Source: Streptomyces achromogenes
GTDB taxonomy: Bacteria; Actinomycetota; Actinomycetes; Streptomycetales; Streptomycetaceae
Direction: 5' to 3'
DNA length: 64,000 nucleotides
Assembly (NCBI RefSeq): GCF_030816715.1
Contig: NZ_JAUSYH010000001.1
Location: 5,022,001-5,086,000, forward strand
In this document: piece after piece, positions 52,070 through 60,332 of the stretch
Layout: every line of letters begins with the position of its first letter
Position numbering within the stretch: position 1 is the first letter of the stretch
Made by a program: the position numbers and the translations under genes
The notes under the pieces: generated by a model
Seen by the model: only the letters and a program-made list of their open reading frames with translations
What the model was told of the DNA's origin: nothing
Databases searched by the model: none

Positions 52070-53206
52070 ATGCAGTTCGGGATCTTCAGCGTCGGCGATG
52101 TCACGCCGGACCCCACCACGGGCCGTACGCCGACCGAGCGCGAGCGGATCAAGGCCATGGTCGCGATCGCGCTGAAGGCGGAGGAGGTCGGCCTCGACGT
52201 CTTCGCGACCGGCGAGCACCACAACCCGCCGTTCGTGCCCTCGTCCCCGACCACCATGCTCGGCTACATAGCCGCGCGGACCGAGAAGCTGATCCTCTCC
52301 ACCTCCACCACCCTCATCACCACGAACGATCCGGTGAAGATCGCCGAGGACTTCGCGATGCTCCAGCACCTGGCCGACGGGCGCGTGGACCTGATGATGG
52401 GGCGCGGCAACACCGGCCCGGTCTACCCCTGGTTCGGCCAGGACATCCGCGAGGGCATCAACCTCGCCATCGAGAACTACGCCCTGCTGCGCAGGCTGTG
52501 GCGCGAGGACGTCGTCGACTGGGAGGGGAAGTTCCGCACCGCGCTGCAAGGCTTCACCTCCACGCCCCGCCCGCTGGACGACGTGCCGCCGTTCGTCTGG
52601 CACGGCTCCATCCGCTCGCCCGAGATCGCCGAGCAGGCCGCGTTCTACGGCGACGGCTTCTTCCACAACAACATCTTCTGGCCCGCCGACCACACCAAGC
52701 GGATGGTCGAGCTGTACCGGGCCCGGTACGCGCACTATGGGCACGGCACGCCCGAGCAGGCGATCGTCGGACTCGGCGGCCAGGTGTTCATGCGGAGGAA
52801 CTCGCAGGACGCGGTGCGCGAGTTCCGGCCGTACTTCGACAACGCGCCGGTCTACGGGCACGGGCCGTCCCTGGAGGACTTCACCGACCAGACCCCGCTG
52901 ACCGTCGGCACGCCGGAACAGGTCATCGAGAAGACCCTGTCGTTCCGCGAGTACGCGGGCGACTACCAGCGTCAGCTGTTCCTCCTGGACCACGCCGGGC
53001 TGCCGTTGAAGACCGTGCTGGAGCAGCTCGACCTGCTCGGCGAGGAGGTCGTGCCGGTACTGCGCAAGGAGTTCGCCGTGGGCCGTCCGGCCGACGTGCC
53101 GGACGCGCCGACCCACGGGTCGCTGCTCGCGGGGAAGCAGGCCGCGGGGACCGGCGGCACCGACGGGACCGGCGGGGGCAAGGCGGAGAAGGAGGTCGTG
53201 GCATGA
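52070..53206 (+). CDS. LLM-class flavin-dependent monooxygenase
   Basis: 378 residues. TIM-barrel luciferase-like oxygenase using reduced FMN from a partner reductase. Family features: MQFGIFSVGDVT start, EEVGLDVFATGEHHNPPF near 42, STSTTLITTNDPVKIAEDFAM, DGRVDLMMGRGNTGPVY, and ILSFREYAGDY-type end. It is probably active on a small organic molecule; the substrate is unknown. The last 40 residues are Gly/Lys-rich. Its TGA overlaps the reductase ATG, so this is a two-component monooxygenase operon with an operator at the promoter. Confidence 0.92.
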   Translation: MQFGIFSVGDVTPDPTTGRTPTERERIKAMVAIALKAEEVGLDVFATGEHHNPPFVPSSPTTMLGYIAARTEKLILSTSTTLITTNDPVKIAEDFAMLQHLADGRVDLMMGRGNTGPVYPWFGQDIREGINLAIENYALLRRLWREDVVDWEGKFRTALQGFTSTPRPLDDVPPFVWHGSIRSPEIAEQAAFYGDGFFHNNIFWPADHTKRMVELYRARYAHYGHGTPEQAIVGLGGQVFMRRNSQDAVREFRPYFDNAPVYGHGPSLEDFTDQTPLTVGTPEQVIEKTLSFREYAGDYQRQLFLLDHAGLPLKTVLEQLDLLGEEVVPVLRKEFAVGRPADVPDAPTHGSLLAGKQAAGTGGTDGTGGGKAEKEVVA

Positions 53207-53811
53207 AGCTCGTCGTGGTCTCGGCGGGGCTGAGCGTCCCGTCGTCCACCCGGCTGCTGGCCGACCGGCTCGCCGGGGCGGTGCAACGGCACGCGTCCGT
53301 GGACGTCGAGGTCGTGGAGCTGCGCGACCTGGCCGTCGAGATCGCCCACCACTTCACCAACGGCTTCCCCGGACGGCGGCTCGCGGCCGCGCTGGAGGCG
53401 GTGACGGCGGCGGACGCACTGATCGTCGTCACCCCGGTGTTCTCCGCGTCCTACAGCGGCCTGTTCAAGTCCTTCTTCGACGTGCTCGACCCGGACGCGC
53501 TGGCCGGCAAACCGGTGCTGGTCGCCGCCACGGGCGGCTCCGCACGCCACTCGCTGGTGCTGGAGCACGCCCTGCGGCCGCTCTTCTCCTACCTGCGTGC
53601 CGTCGTCGTCCCGACGGCCGTCTACGCGGCCTCGGAGGACTGGGGCGCGCAGGGCCTGCCGGAGCGGATCGACCGCGCGGCGGGCGAGCTGGCCGCGCTG
53701 ATGACGGGCCTGTCGACGCCGTCGTCGCCGTCCCGGCTGGCGAGGGCCGACCAGGACGAGGTCACGGTGGTGCCCTTCGCCGACCAGCTGGCGGCACTGG
53801 CCGCCCGGTGA
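53203..53811 (+). CDS. NADPH-dependent FMN reductase (CE1759 family)
   Basis: 202 residues, ATG 53203 in an ATGA overlap. Flavodoxin-like fold: LVVVSAGLSVPSSTRLLADRL (phosphate loop SxxSxT type), then VTPVFSASYSGLFKSFFDVLD near 84. It supplies FMNH2 to the LLM oxygenase encoded upstream. A 41-bp stretch that spans its stop codon is duplicated in tandem immediately downstream. Confidence 0.92.
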   Translation: MKLVVVSAGLSVPSSTRLLADRLAGAVQRHASVDVEVVELRDLAVEIAHHFTNGFPGRRLAAALEAVTAADALIVVTPVFSASYSGLFKSFFDVLDPDALAGKPVLVAATGGSARHSLVLEHALRPLFSYLRAVVVPTAVYAASEDWGAQGLPERIDRAAGELAALMTGLSTPSSPSRLARADQDEVTVVPFADQLAALAAR

Positions 53812-53882
53812 CCGCCGGCCACGCCGCCCCTCCGAGTGCCGGCGCCCGGTGACCGCTGCCCACGCCGCCCTCCGAGCGCCGG
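53802..53882 (+). repeat. tandem duplication of 40-41 bp across the stop codon
   Basis: Copy 1 (53802-53842) begins CGCCCGGTGACCG and includes the reductase TGA (53809-53811). Copy 2 (53843-53882) follows directly and differs at about four positions. The stop context is therefore duplicated outside the gene. Confidence 0.75.
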
Positions 53883-54003
53883 ACGGGGAGACCCGGCCGG
53901 TCCGGGGGGCGTCGGCGTGTGGCACGTCCACCCGGACGGTGAGAGCCGAGTAAGAAGGGCGACTGGAGGACCGTCCCCCCGGCCCAACCGCCGGCGGCCT
54001 TGG

Positions 54004-54018
54004 CAGACTGGGCAGGTG
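54004..54018 (+). promoter_or_regulatory. possible -10 box of a leaderless promoter
   Basis: CAGACT at 54004-54009, 6 bases, GTG at 54016. First base deviates from TAnnnT. Confidence 0.35.
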
Positions 54019-54738
54019 CCTCCCACCGTGCTGCTCGCCGAAGACGACCGTGCCATCCGCAACGCCCTGGAACGCGCCCTGGCTCTGGAGGGCTACCGGG
54101 TCACCGCGGTCGCCGACGGGGTCGAGGCGCTGGCACAGGCCCATAAGAACCCGCCGGACGTGCTCGTCCTCGACGTGATGATGCCCGGCATCGACGGCCT
54201 CCAGGTCTGCCGGGTGCTGCGCGCCGAGGGCGACCGCACGCCCGTCCTGATGCTGACCGCGCTGGTGGAGACCGCCGACCGGATCGCCGGACTCGACGCG
54301 GGCGCCGACGACTACGTCGTCAAGCCGTTCGACGTCGAGGAGGTCTTCGCCCGGCTGCGGGCGCTGCTGCGCCGGACCAGCCCCGACACGGCCGTGCCCG
54401 CCGCGACTGTCCCCGACGCCCCCAAGCCGACGGCGGAGCGCCACGTGGAGGCGGCCGGGCTGCGCATGCACCCGCAGGCGCGGCGGGCCTGGCGGGGCGG
54501 GCGGGAGCTGGAGCTCACCCGCACCGAGTTCGAGCTGCTGGAACTGCTGGTGCGCAACGCCGGGATCGTCCTGGACCACTCCACGATCTACGACCGCATC
54601 TGGGGTTACGACTTCGGCCCCGGTTCCAAGAACCTCGCCGTCTACGTCGGCTACCTGCGCCGCAAGCTCGACCAGCCCGGCGCGCCGCAGCTGATCCACA
54701 CCGTGCGCGGCGTGGGTTACGTGCTGCGCGAGGACTGA
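54016..54738 (+). CDS. OmpR-family response regulator
   Basis: 240 residues from GTG 54016 (VPPTVLLAEDDRAI). Receiver domain residues 4-118: acidic pair E9/D10/D11, phospho-acceptor Asp in VLVLDVMMPGIDG near 55, the Thr in LMLTAL and the Lys in DYVVKPF near 106. A linker of about 30 residues is Pro/Ala-rich. The C-terminal winged helix (about 150-238) has LTRTEFELLELLVRNAG and KNLAVYVGYLRRKLD. It is encoded 11 bases before the sensor kinase gene, a typical pair. Confidence 0.94.
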   Translation: MPPTVLLAEDDRAIRNALERALALEGYRVTAVADGVEALAQAHKNPPDVLVLDVMMPGIDGLQVCRVLRAEGDRTPVLMLTALVETADRIAGLDAGADDYVVKPFDVEEVFARLRALLRRTSPDTAVPAATVPDAPKPTAERHVEAAGLRMHPQARRAWRGGRELELTRTEFELLELLVRNAGIVLDHSTIYDRIWGYDFGPGSKNLAVYVGYLRRKLDQPGAPQLIHTVRGVGYVLRED

Positions 54739-54749
54739 GGGCCGCGCGG

Positions 54750-56231
54750 GTGAGCCGTCAGCGCCCGGTGCTGCGCCGGCTGCTGCCCTCGTTCCCGTCC
54801 CGGCCGCGGCCGAAGCTGGTGTCGCTGCGCACCACCTTCGCGGTGTCCTTCGCGGCGGTGACGGCCGCCGTCACCGTCCTCGTCGGCGTGCTGTCCTACT
54901 CGGCGGCCGCCCGGCTGGTCCGGGTCGACCAGGAGTCGGTGTTCGACGAGGTCGTGCAGGACCTGCGGGACGAGGTGCGCGACCAGCGGATGGCGCCGGA
55001 GGACTTCTCCTCGGCCGAGCCCGGGCACGACATCGTGCGGCCGGCCCGCACGGACGTGCAGGTGCTCGGCCCGAACGGGACCGTCGTGGACGGCGGCACC
55101 CCCGGGCTGCCGGTGGTGGCCGCCGACCGCACGGTGGCGGGCGCCGCCGACGCCGGGGAGATGGCCGAGCACAAGGACGTCGACGTCGGCAACGACGTCT
55201 ACCGCATCGCGACCGTCTCGCTCGGCGGCGGGCGGGGCGCGGTCCAGGTGGCGCAGGAGTTCAGTGACACCGAGGACCTGCTGCGGGCGCTCCAGCAGCG
55301 CACGCTGATCCTGATGGCCGCGGTCGTGACGGCCGCGGGGCTGTTCGGCTGGTGGCTGGCCCGGCGCATCACCCACCGCCTGGTGATCCTCACGACCGCC
55401 GCCGAGAACGTCGCCCGCACCCGGCGGCTCGGCGTGCAGGTGCCCGTCACCGGCCACGACGAGGTGGGCCGGCTGGGCCGCGCGTTCGACCGCATGCTGG
55501 GCCGGCTGGCTCAGTCGGAGGAGGACCAGCGGCGGCTCGTCCAGGACGCGGGGCACGAACTGCGCACGCCGCTGACGTCGCTGCGGACCAACATCTCCCT
55601 GCTGCACCGCATCGACGAGCTGCCGCCGGACATCCGCGACGAGCTGGTGGCGGACCTCGGCCAGGAGGCCCGGGAGCTGACCGACCTGGTCAACGAGCTC
55701 GTCGACCTCGCGGCCGGCCAGTCCGACGCCGAGCCGCCGCGCAAGCTGGACCTCGCCGACCTCGCCGAGGAGGTGGCGGCCCTCGCCCGTCGCCGCACCG
55801 GACGGCAGATCGTGCTCCGGGCGTCCGGCGACACCAGCTCCTACGGGCGGCCCGGCATGCTCCAGCGGGCGGTGTCCAACCTCGTGGAGAACGCCACCAA
55901 GTTCGACCGGGACGGCCGTGCGCCCGTCGAGATCGCCGTCACCGGGCCCGCCCGGCCGGGCGTCGTCCGCGTCGAGGTCCTCGACCGCGGGCCCGGCATC
56001 GCCGAGGCCGACCTGACACGCGTCTTCGACCGCTTCTACCGCGCCGCCGACGCCCGTTCCCGGCCCGGATCCGGCCTCGGTCTGTCCATCGTGCGCGAGG
56101 TGGCGCTGGCCCACGGCGGCGCGCCGTTCGCCGCGCGGCGCGCGGGCGGCGGCTCGGTGATCGGCTTCACCGTGGGCGGCAGCCTGCCGGAGGGGCGCCG
56201 GGGCCCGGAAGAAGCACCGGAAGGGGTGTGA
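54750..56231 (+). CDS. sensor histidine kinase
   Basis: 493 residues, GTG start. Two membrane segments at about 30-50 and 188-206 flank an extracytoplasmic domain of about 140 residues. A HAMP domain (about 207-260) precedes the H-box EDQRRLVQDAGHELRTPLTS (phospho-accepting His near 272), then N-box SNLVENATKFD, G1 DRGPGIAEADL and G2 GSGLGLSIVREV. The extracytoplasmic signal is unknown. It should phosphorylate the response regulator encoded just upstream. Confidence 0.94.
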   Translation: MSRQRPVLRRLLPSFPSRPRPKLVSLRTTFAVSFAAVTAAVTVLVGVLSYSAAARLVRVDQESVFDEVVQDLRDEVRDQRMAPEDFSSAEPGHDIVRPARTDVQVLGPNGTVVDGGTPGLPVVAADRTVAGAADAGEMAEHKDVDVGNDVYRIATVSLGGGRGAVQVAQEFSDTEDLLRALQQRTLILMAAVVTAAGLFGWWLARRITHRLVILTTAAENVARTRRLGVQVPVTGHDEVGRLGRAFDRMLGRLAQSEEDQRRLVQDAGHELRTPLTSLRTNISLLHRIDELPPDIRDELVADLGQEARELTDLVNELVDLAAGQSDAEPPRKLDLADLAEEVAALARRRTGRQIVLRASGDTSSYGRPGMLQRAVSNLVENATKFDRDGRAPVEIAVTGPARPGVVRVEVLDRGPGIAEADLTRVFDRFYRAADARSRPGSGLGLSIVREVALAHGGAPFAARRAGGGSVIGFTVGGSLPEGRRGPEEAPEGV

Positions 56232-56466
56232 GCGACGGGGCCCCGATCACCGTCGGACCCGATCGCCGTCGCGACCGGCCGCCACTGCGACGGACCGCCG
56301 TCACGACGGACCGCCGGTGACCCCACCGCCGTCGGGAGGGGGCGCTGTTGCTCCTGGCCGCCGGCGGCCGGGCGGCCCCGGCGCTGTCGCGGAAATGTGA
56401 GTTATTCCGTGTATGTGTGTATGTGCCGGGGAATGATACGGGTTACGCATTCCGCGGGAGAGTGAG

Positions 56467-58992
56467 ATGAGCGAGGCATCGAGGGCCGGTGGCGAGGTGC
56501 TCACCGCGCGGGTCACCGTCGACGAACAGGGCGCTGTCACGGGCTGGAACGCGGGCGCCGTACGACTGCTGGGCTACACCTTGGAGGAGGTCGTCGGCCG
56601 CCCGGCCGCGACCCTGCTCGCCCACACCCCGCCCGCCCTGGACCTCCCGCCCGCGACCACCCAGCCCTCGGCCGTCGCGCCCCCCACCGACCCGCCCGCC
56701 ACAGGCGTACCCCCCACAGACGTGCCCCTGGCCGGCTCCTCGACCGCCGGGCTCGCCCTCGCCGACCTGCCGCGGTGGCACGGGGTGCTCGTGCTGCGGC
56801 GCCGGGACGGCCGTCCCGTGGAGGTCAGGGTCGTCGCGCATCACCGGACCCGGGACGACGGCGTCCGGGACTGGCTGCTGGTCTGCGCGGTGCCGGGATC
56901 GCCGCCCCGGACCGACGAGGAGGCGCTCATGCGGTGGGGTTTCCTCGAGTCCCCCTGCTGCGCGACCTCGGTGCACGACACGGACCTGCGCTTCTGCCGG
57001 TCCAACCGGGCCGCACAGCGCGCGCTCGGCCTGGGCGAGGAGTATCTGCGCGGCCTGCGGATCACCGACGTCCTGCCCACGGCGTCGGCGCGGGACGTCG
57101 AGCGTCTGATGCGGCGGACACTGGAGACCGGTGAGCCGCGGCACGTGGCGAACGTCGCGCGGGCCCCCGGCGAGAGCCGGCAGCACGCCTGGGCGGTCGA
57201 TCTCTACCGGGTGCAGGACGCGGACGGCCGGGTCCTGGGTGTGGCGTCCACCGGGCACGACATGACGGAGCAGCACCGGGCCCGTCAGCGCCTCCAGCTG
57301 ATCGCCGAGGCCAGCACCCGGATCGGCAGCACCCTCGACGTGACCCGGACGGCACAGGAGCTGGCCGACGTGGCCGTGTCGGGCCTGGCCGACTTCGTCA
57401 GCGTCGACCTGCTGACCTCGTTCGAGGCGGGGCAGGAGGAGACCACGACCGGCGGGCCCCTGCCGCTGCGCCGGGTCGCCCACCGGTCGGTGCTGCCGGG
57501 CGCCCCGGAGGCCGTCCTCCAGCCGGGCGACGTCGACGTGTACCCGGAGAGCTCGCCGCCGGCCGAGAGCCTGCGCACGGGACGGGCCGTTCGCCGTCAG
57601 GTGACCGAGTCCGCCATCGCCGCCTGGGTCGCCGGGGACTCGGTGCGCACGGCTCGCATCCGGGACTTCGGTCTCCACTCGGTGATCGCCGTCCCCCTGA
57701 CGGCGCGCGGTACCGCGCTGGGCGTCGCCGTCCTCGTCCGGCACCGGCGTCCGGAACCGTTCCAGCACGACGACGTGGTGCTGGCCGAGGAGCTGGCGGC
57801 CAAGGCGGCGGTCTGCATCGACAACGCCTGGCGTTACACCCGCGAGCGCCGGACGGCCGTCACCCTGCAGCGCAGCCTGCTGCCGCAGCGGCTGCCCGAG
57901 CAGTCCGCGATGGAGATCGCCTCCCGCTATCTGCCGTCCGACGCGCGTGCCGGGGTGGGCGGCGACTGGTTCGACGTGATCCCGCTGTCCGGGGCCAGGG
58001 TCGCGCTCGTCGTCGGCGATGTCGTGGGCCACGGCATCCACGCCTCGGCGACCATGGGGCGGCTGCGCACGGCCGTGCGCACCCTCGCCGACATCGACCT
58101 GCCCCCCGGCGAACTGCTCACCCACCTCGACGACCTGGTGGGCCGGCTGGCCACCGAGGCCGACACGCTCGGTGACGAGGGGACCGCGGGCGACGTCGGG
58201 GCGACCTGCCTGTACGCCGTGTACGACCCGGTGACGCGCCGCTGCACGCTGGCCAGGGCCGGCCACCCGCTGCCCGCCGTCGCGCGCCCGGACGGCACGG
58301 TGGAACTGCTGCCGCTGCCCGCGGGGCCTCCGCTGGGCCTGGGCGGGCTGCCCTTCGAGGCGCTCGAGACGGAACTGCCCGAGGGCAGTCTCCTCGCCCT
58401 CTACACCGACGGCCTCATCACCTCCCGGTCCCGCGACAGCGACGTCGACGACGGCGCCGCCCGCCTGTGCCGGTCCCTGACCGCCCCGGCGGCCTCCCTG
58501 GACGTCATGTGCGACGCGGTCCTCGACAGCCTGCTGCCCCGGACGCCCGCCGACGACGTGGCGCTCCTCCTCGCCCGCACCCGGGTGCTGGACGCCTCCC
58601 GCGTCGCCACCTGGGACGTGGACGCCGACCCGGCCGCGGTCGCCGACGCCCGGAAGAAGGCGGTGGGCCGGCTGGCGGACTGGGGGCTCGCCGACGCCGC
58701 CTTCGTCACCGAGCTGATCGTGAGCGAGCTGGTCACCAACGCCATCCGGCACGGCGAACCGCCCGTCCAGTTGCGGCTCATCCATGACCGCACCCTCATC
58801 TGCGAGGTCAGCGACGCCGGCGGCACGGCGCCCCACATGCGCCGTGCCCGCACCTACGACGAGGGCGGCCGCGGACTGCTCCTGGTCGCCCAGCTGTCCC
58901 GGCGCTGGGGCGCCCGCCCGGGCGCCAAGGGCAAGACGATCTGGGCGGAGCAGGAGATCGGGGGGCCGGAGGGCGAAGGCGCCTGGAGCTGA
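56467..58992 (+). CDS. PAS-PAS-GAF-PP2C (SpoIIE type) phosphatase with C-terminal HATPase domain
   Basis: 841 residues. Order: PAS-like at 10-150 with a Pro-rich loop, a second PAS at about 165-275 (SVHDTDLRFCRSNRAAQRAL), GAF at about 285-465 (ADFVSVDLLTSFEAG, HSVIAVPLTARGTALGVAVL), PP2C/SpoIIE phosphatase at about 470-700 (GGDWFDVIPL and VVGDVVGHGIHASATMGRLR, metal Asp residues), and a HATPase_c_2 anti-sigma kinase-like domain at about 705-835 (ELIVSELVTNAIRHGEPP, GGRGLLLVAQLS). It likely dephosphorylates an anti-anti-sigma factor in a stress-sigma switch; the partner genes are not here. Confidence 0.92.
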   Translation: MSEASRAGGEVLTARVTVDEQGAVTGWNAGAVRLLGYTLEEVVGRPAATLLAHTPPALDLPPATTQPSAVAPPTDPPATGVPPTDVPLAGSSTAGLALADLPRWHGVLVLRRRDGRPVEVRVVAHHRTRDDGVRDWLLVCAVPGSPPRTDEEALMRWGFLESPCCATSVHDTDLRFCRSNRAAQRALGLGEEYLRGLRITDVLPTASARDVERLMRRTLETGEPRHVANVARAPGESRQHAWAVDLYRVQDADGRVLGVASTGHDMTEQHRARQRLQLIAEASTRIGSTLDVTRTAQELADVAVSGLADFVSVDLLTSFEAGQEETTTGGPLPLRRVAHRSVLPGAPEAVLQPGDVDVYPESSPPAESLRTGRAVRRQVTESAIAAWVAGDSVRTARIRDFGLHSVIAVPLTARGTALGVAVLVRHRRPEPFQHDDVVLAEELAAKAAVCIDNAWRYTRERRTAVTLQRSLLPQRLPEQSAMEIASRYLPSDARAGVGGDWFDVIPLSGARVALVVGDVVGHGIHASATMGRLRTAVRTLADIDLPPGELLTHLDDLVGRLATEADTLGDEGTAGDVGATCLYAVYDPVTRRCTLARAGHPLPAVARPDGTVELLPLPAGPPLGLGGLPFEALETELPEGSLLALYTDGLITSRSRDSDVDDGAARLCRSLTAPAASLDVMCDAVLDSLLPRTPADDVALLLARTRVLDASRVATWDVDADPAAVADARKKAVGRLADWGLADAAFVTELIVSELVTNAIRHGEPPVQLRLIHDRTLICEVSDAGGTAPHMRRARTYDEGGRGLLLVAQLSRRWGARPGAKGKTIWAEQEIGGPEGEGAWS

Positions 58993-59004
58993 GCCCGGCC
59001 CCTG

Positions 59005-59025
59005 CCCCGCCTGCCCGGAGCGGGG
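59005..59025 (+). terminator. short hairpin after the PP2C gene
   Basis: CCCCGC pairs with GCGGGG across a 9-base loop, just after the stop at 58992. A weak candidate. Confidence 0.35.
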
Positions 59026-59031
59026 GGTCGG

Positions 59032-59140
59032 TCAGTCATCCTTGCGGGCCACTCCGCCGTAGATGCCGATGGGCGGGGTGCGGCTTGCTCGTGTCGATCC
59101 GCAGAGAGGGACCGTCGTCGCCGCCGAGGGCAGAGGACAT
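59032..59140 (-). pseudogene. deletion remnant of a DUF574 SAM-dependent methyltransferase gene
   Basis: From ATG 59140 the frame encodes MSSALGGDDGPSLRIDTSKP then HPA, matching the typical N-terminus of DUF574 (PF04672) methyltransferases, in which the next residues are usually RxYDYxLGGKxN. Instead the frame changes, and another frame reads IGIYGGVARKDD followed by TGA, which matches the typical C-terminal YGGVARK of the same family. The ~250 residues between are missing. The parts are joined near a shared ATCTACG word, so this looks like an internal deletion. A recognisable but non-functional gene. Confidence 0.5.
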
Positions 59141-59297
59141 GGCGCGGGGCTCCGTCCATGAGTGACTGTCAGATCGCCATCCTGACACGCCCCGCCCCGT
59201 CATCACCGCCGGGCGGCCCATCACCTGCACCTGAACCCACCGCCGAAAAAGGCCAGTTGGCCGAAGACCCACGATCCCGCGGGCGCCGGAAACCGCC

Positions 59298-59729
59298 TCA
59301 CGGCCAGACGAGGCAGTACGGCTGGTGTCCCGCTTCGTGCAGCCGGTGTGAGAAGTCCTGCCACTCGTGCAGGAGTTGGTACACGTTGAAGGCGTCGCGG
59401 GGGCCGCCGCGGTCCGGGACCGTCGACCAGATGAAGGCGGCCGCGCCGACCGCTTCCTCGCCGATGTCGCGCAGGGGGTCGACGACGGTCATGGGGAGCT
59501 TCACGACGGCGTAGTCGGGGTGGAGGACGACCAGCTCCAGCGGGGGCACCTTGTGCAGGGGGACGCCTTCGATGCCGGTCAGGACCATCGCGGCCATGGT
59601 CTCCGGCTTGATCTTGGTGAACATGCCGTTCATGCCGAGCTCGTCGCCGCCGAGCTCTTCGGGGCGCATCGAGATCGGGACGCGGGCCGCCGTGGCGCCG
59701 TCCGGCGCGCCGAAGTACTTGTACGTCAC
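59298..59729 (-). CDS. conserved actinobacterial protein of unknown function
   Basis: 143 residues from GTG 59729 (MTYKYFGAPDGATAARVPIS when read from the start). Compact, Tyr/Trp/His-rich and without membrane segments; the end DFSHRLHEAGHQPYCLVWP has conserved-looking aromatic and His residues. I do not recognise a named domain. From memory it is widespread in Streptomyces. The start GTG overlaps the TGA of a small upstream frame (GTGA), suggesting coupled translation. Confidence 0.75.
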   Translation of the reverse strand: MTYKYFGAPDGATAARVPISMRPEELGGDELGMNGMFTKIKPETMAAMVLTGIEGVPLHKVPPLELVVLHPDYAVVKLPMTVVDPLRDIGEEAVGAAAFIWSTVPDRGGPRDAFNVYQLLHEWQDFSHRLHEAGHQPYCLVWP

Positions 59730-59947
59730 CCCCACCCGACCACCATTCCTGCTTCCCGCCTCGAGACGGTCGACCTGGTCGACCCGCCGGTCGACCCGCT
59801 CGGACTCGCTCGATGCGCCTTGTGCCTGCGTCTGTCGTGCTTCGCCGCTTTCCTCCGCGTTGCGCCGGTGCCTGCCCCGCCGGGCACGTCGAGGACCCAG
59901 GTCGTCAGTCCCCTCGCCCAGTCCGCCACCGCGATGCATATCTCCAC
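59726..59947 (-). CDS. possible small gene coupled to the downstream conserved gene
   Basis: 73 residues from GTG 59947: MEICIAVADWARGLTTWVLD at the start, then a basic Arg/Lys/His-rich middle and MVVGWG end. Support: its TGA overlaps the start of the next gene in GTGA form, and a plausible promoter (TTGCGC, 18 bases, TAGAAA on the minus strand) lies just upstream. Against: no ribosome binding site, no recognised domain, and low-complexity second half. It could also be a leader frame. Confidence 0.4.
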   Translation of the reverse strand: MEICIAVADWARGLTTWVLDVPGGAGTGATRRKAAKHDRRRHKAHRASPSGSTGGSTRSTVSRREAGMVVGWG

Positions 59948-60332
59948 CCGACTGCTTTTCTAGGACGCGCCGGCGCCGCCGCGCAACCCGATCATCGTGT
60001 CAGTGACCTCCCCCACGGCCGCCCGCCGAAACGTGCGGTGAAACACCTGTCCGCAGGAAACTCGCAGTCCCTCGACACACGGTCGGTGAGAGCTACGTCT
60101 GTCAGGCCCGTTCCGACTCAGTTTCGCAGATGGTGAAGCGGCCGGCGGAGCCGCGTACGCCGCGGCCTGGCCGTGGAGGGGGCCGCGACCGCGGCACGGG
60201 CCCGGTCCGGGCGGCCGCCGTCGCGGCCGGCGACGGCACGCCCCATGGGGCCCGTCCGTCGCTGGCCTACCCTGGGAGGTCACTGGCAACCGGAGTCCAG
60301 CAAGTCGGAGAAGGTCGGAGAAGTCGCAGGTC
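59948..60332. other. hemL upstream region
   Basis: 385 bases without a supported gene. A TACCCT word at 60268-60273 could be a -10 for hemL. GTCGGAGAAG is repeated twice in tandem at 60304-60323 and overlaps the Shine-Dalgarno region. Confidence 0.5.
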
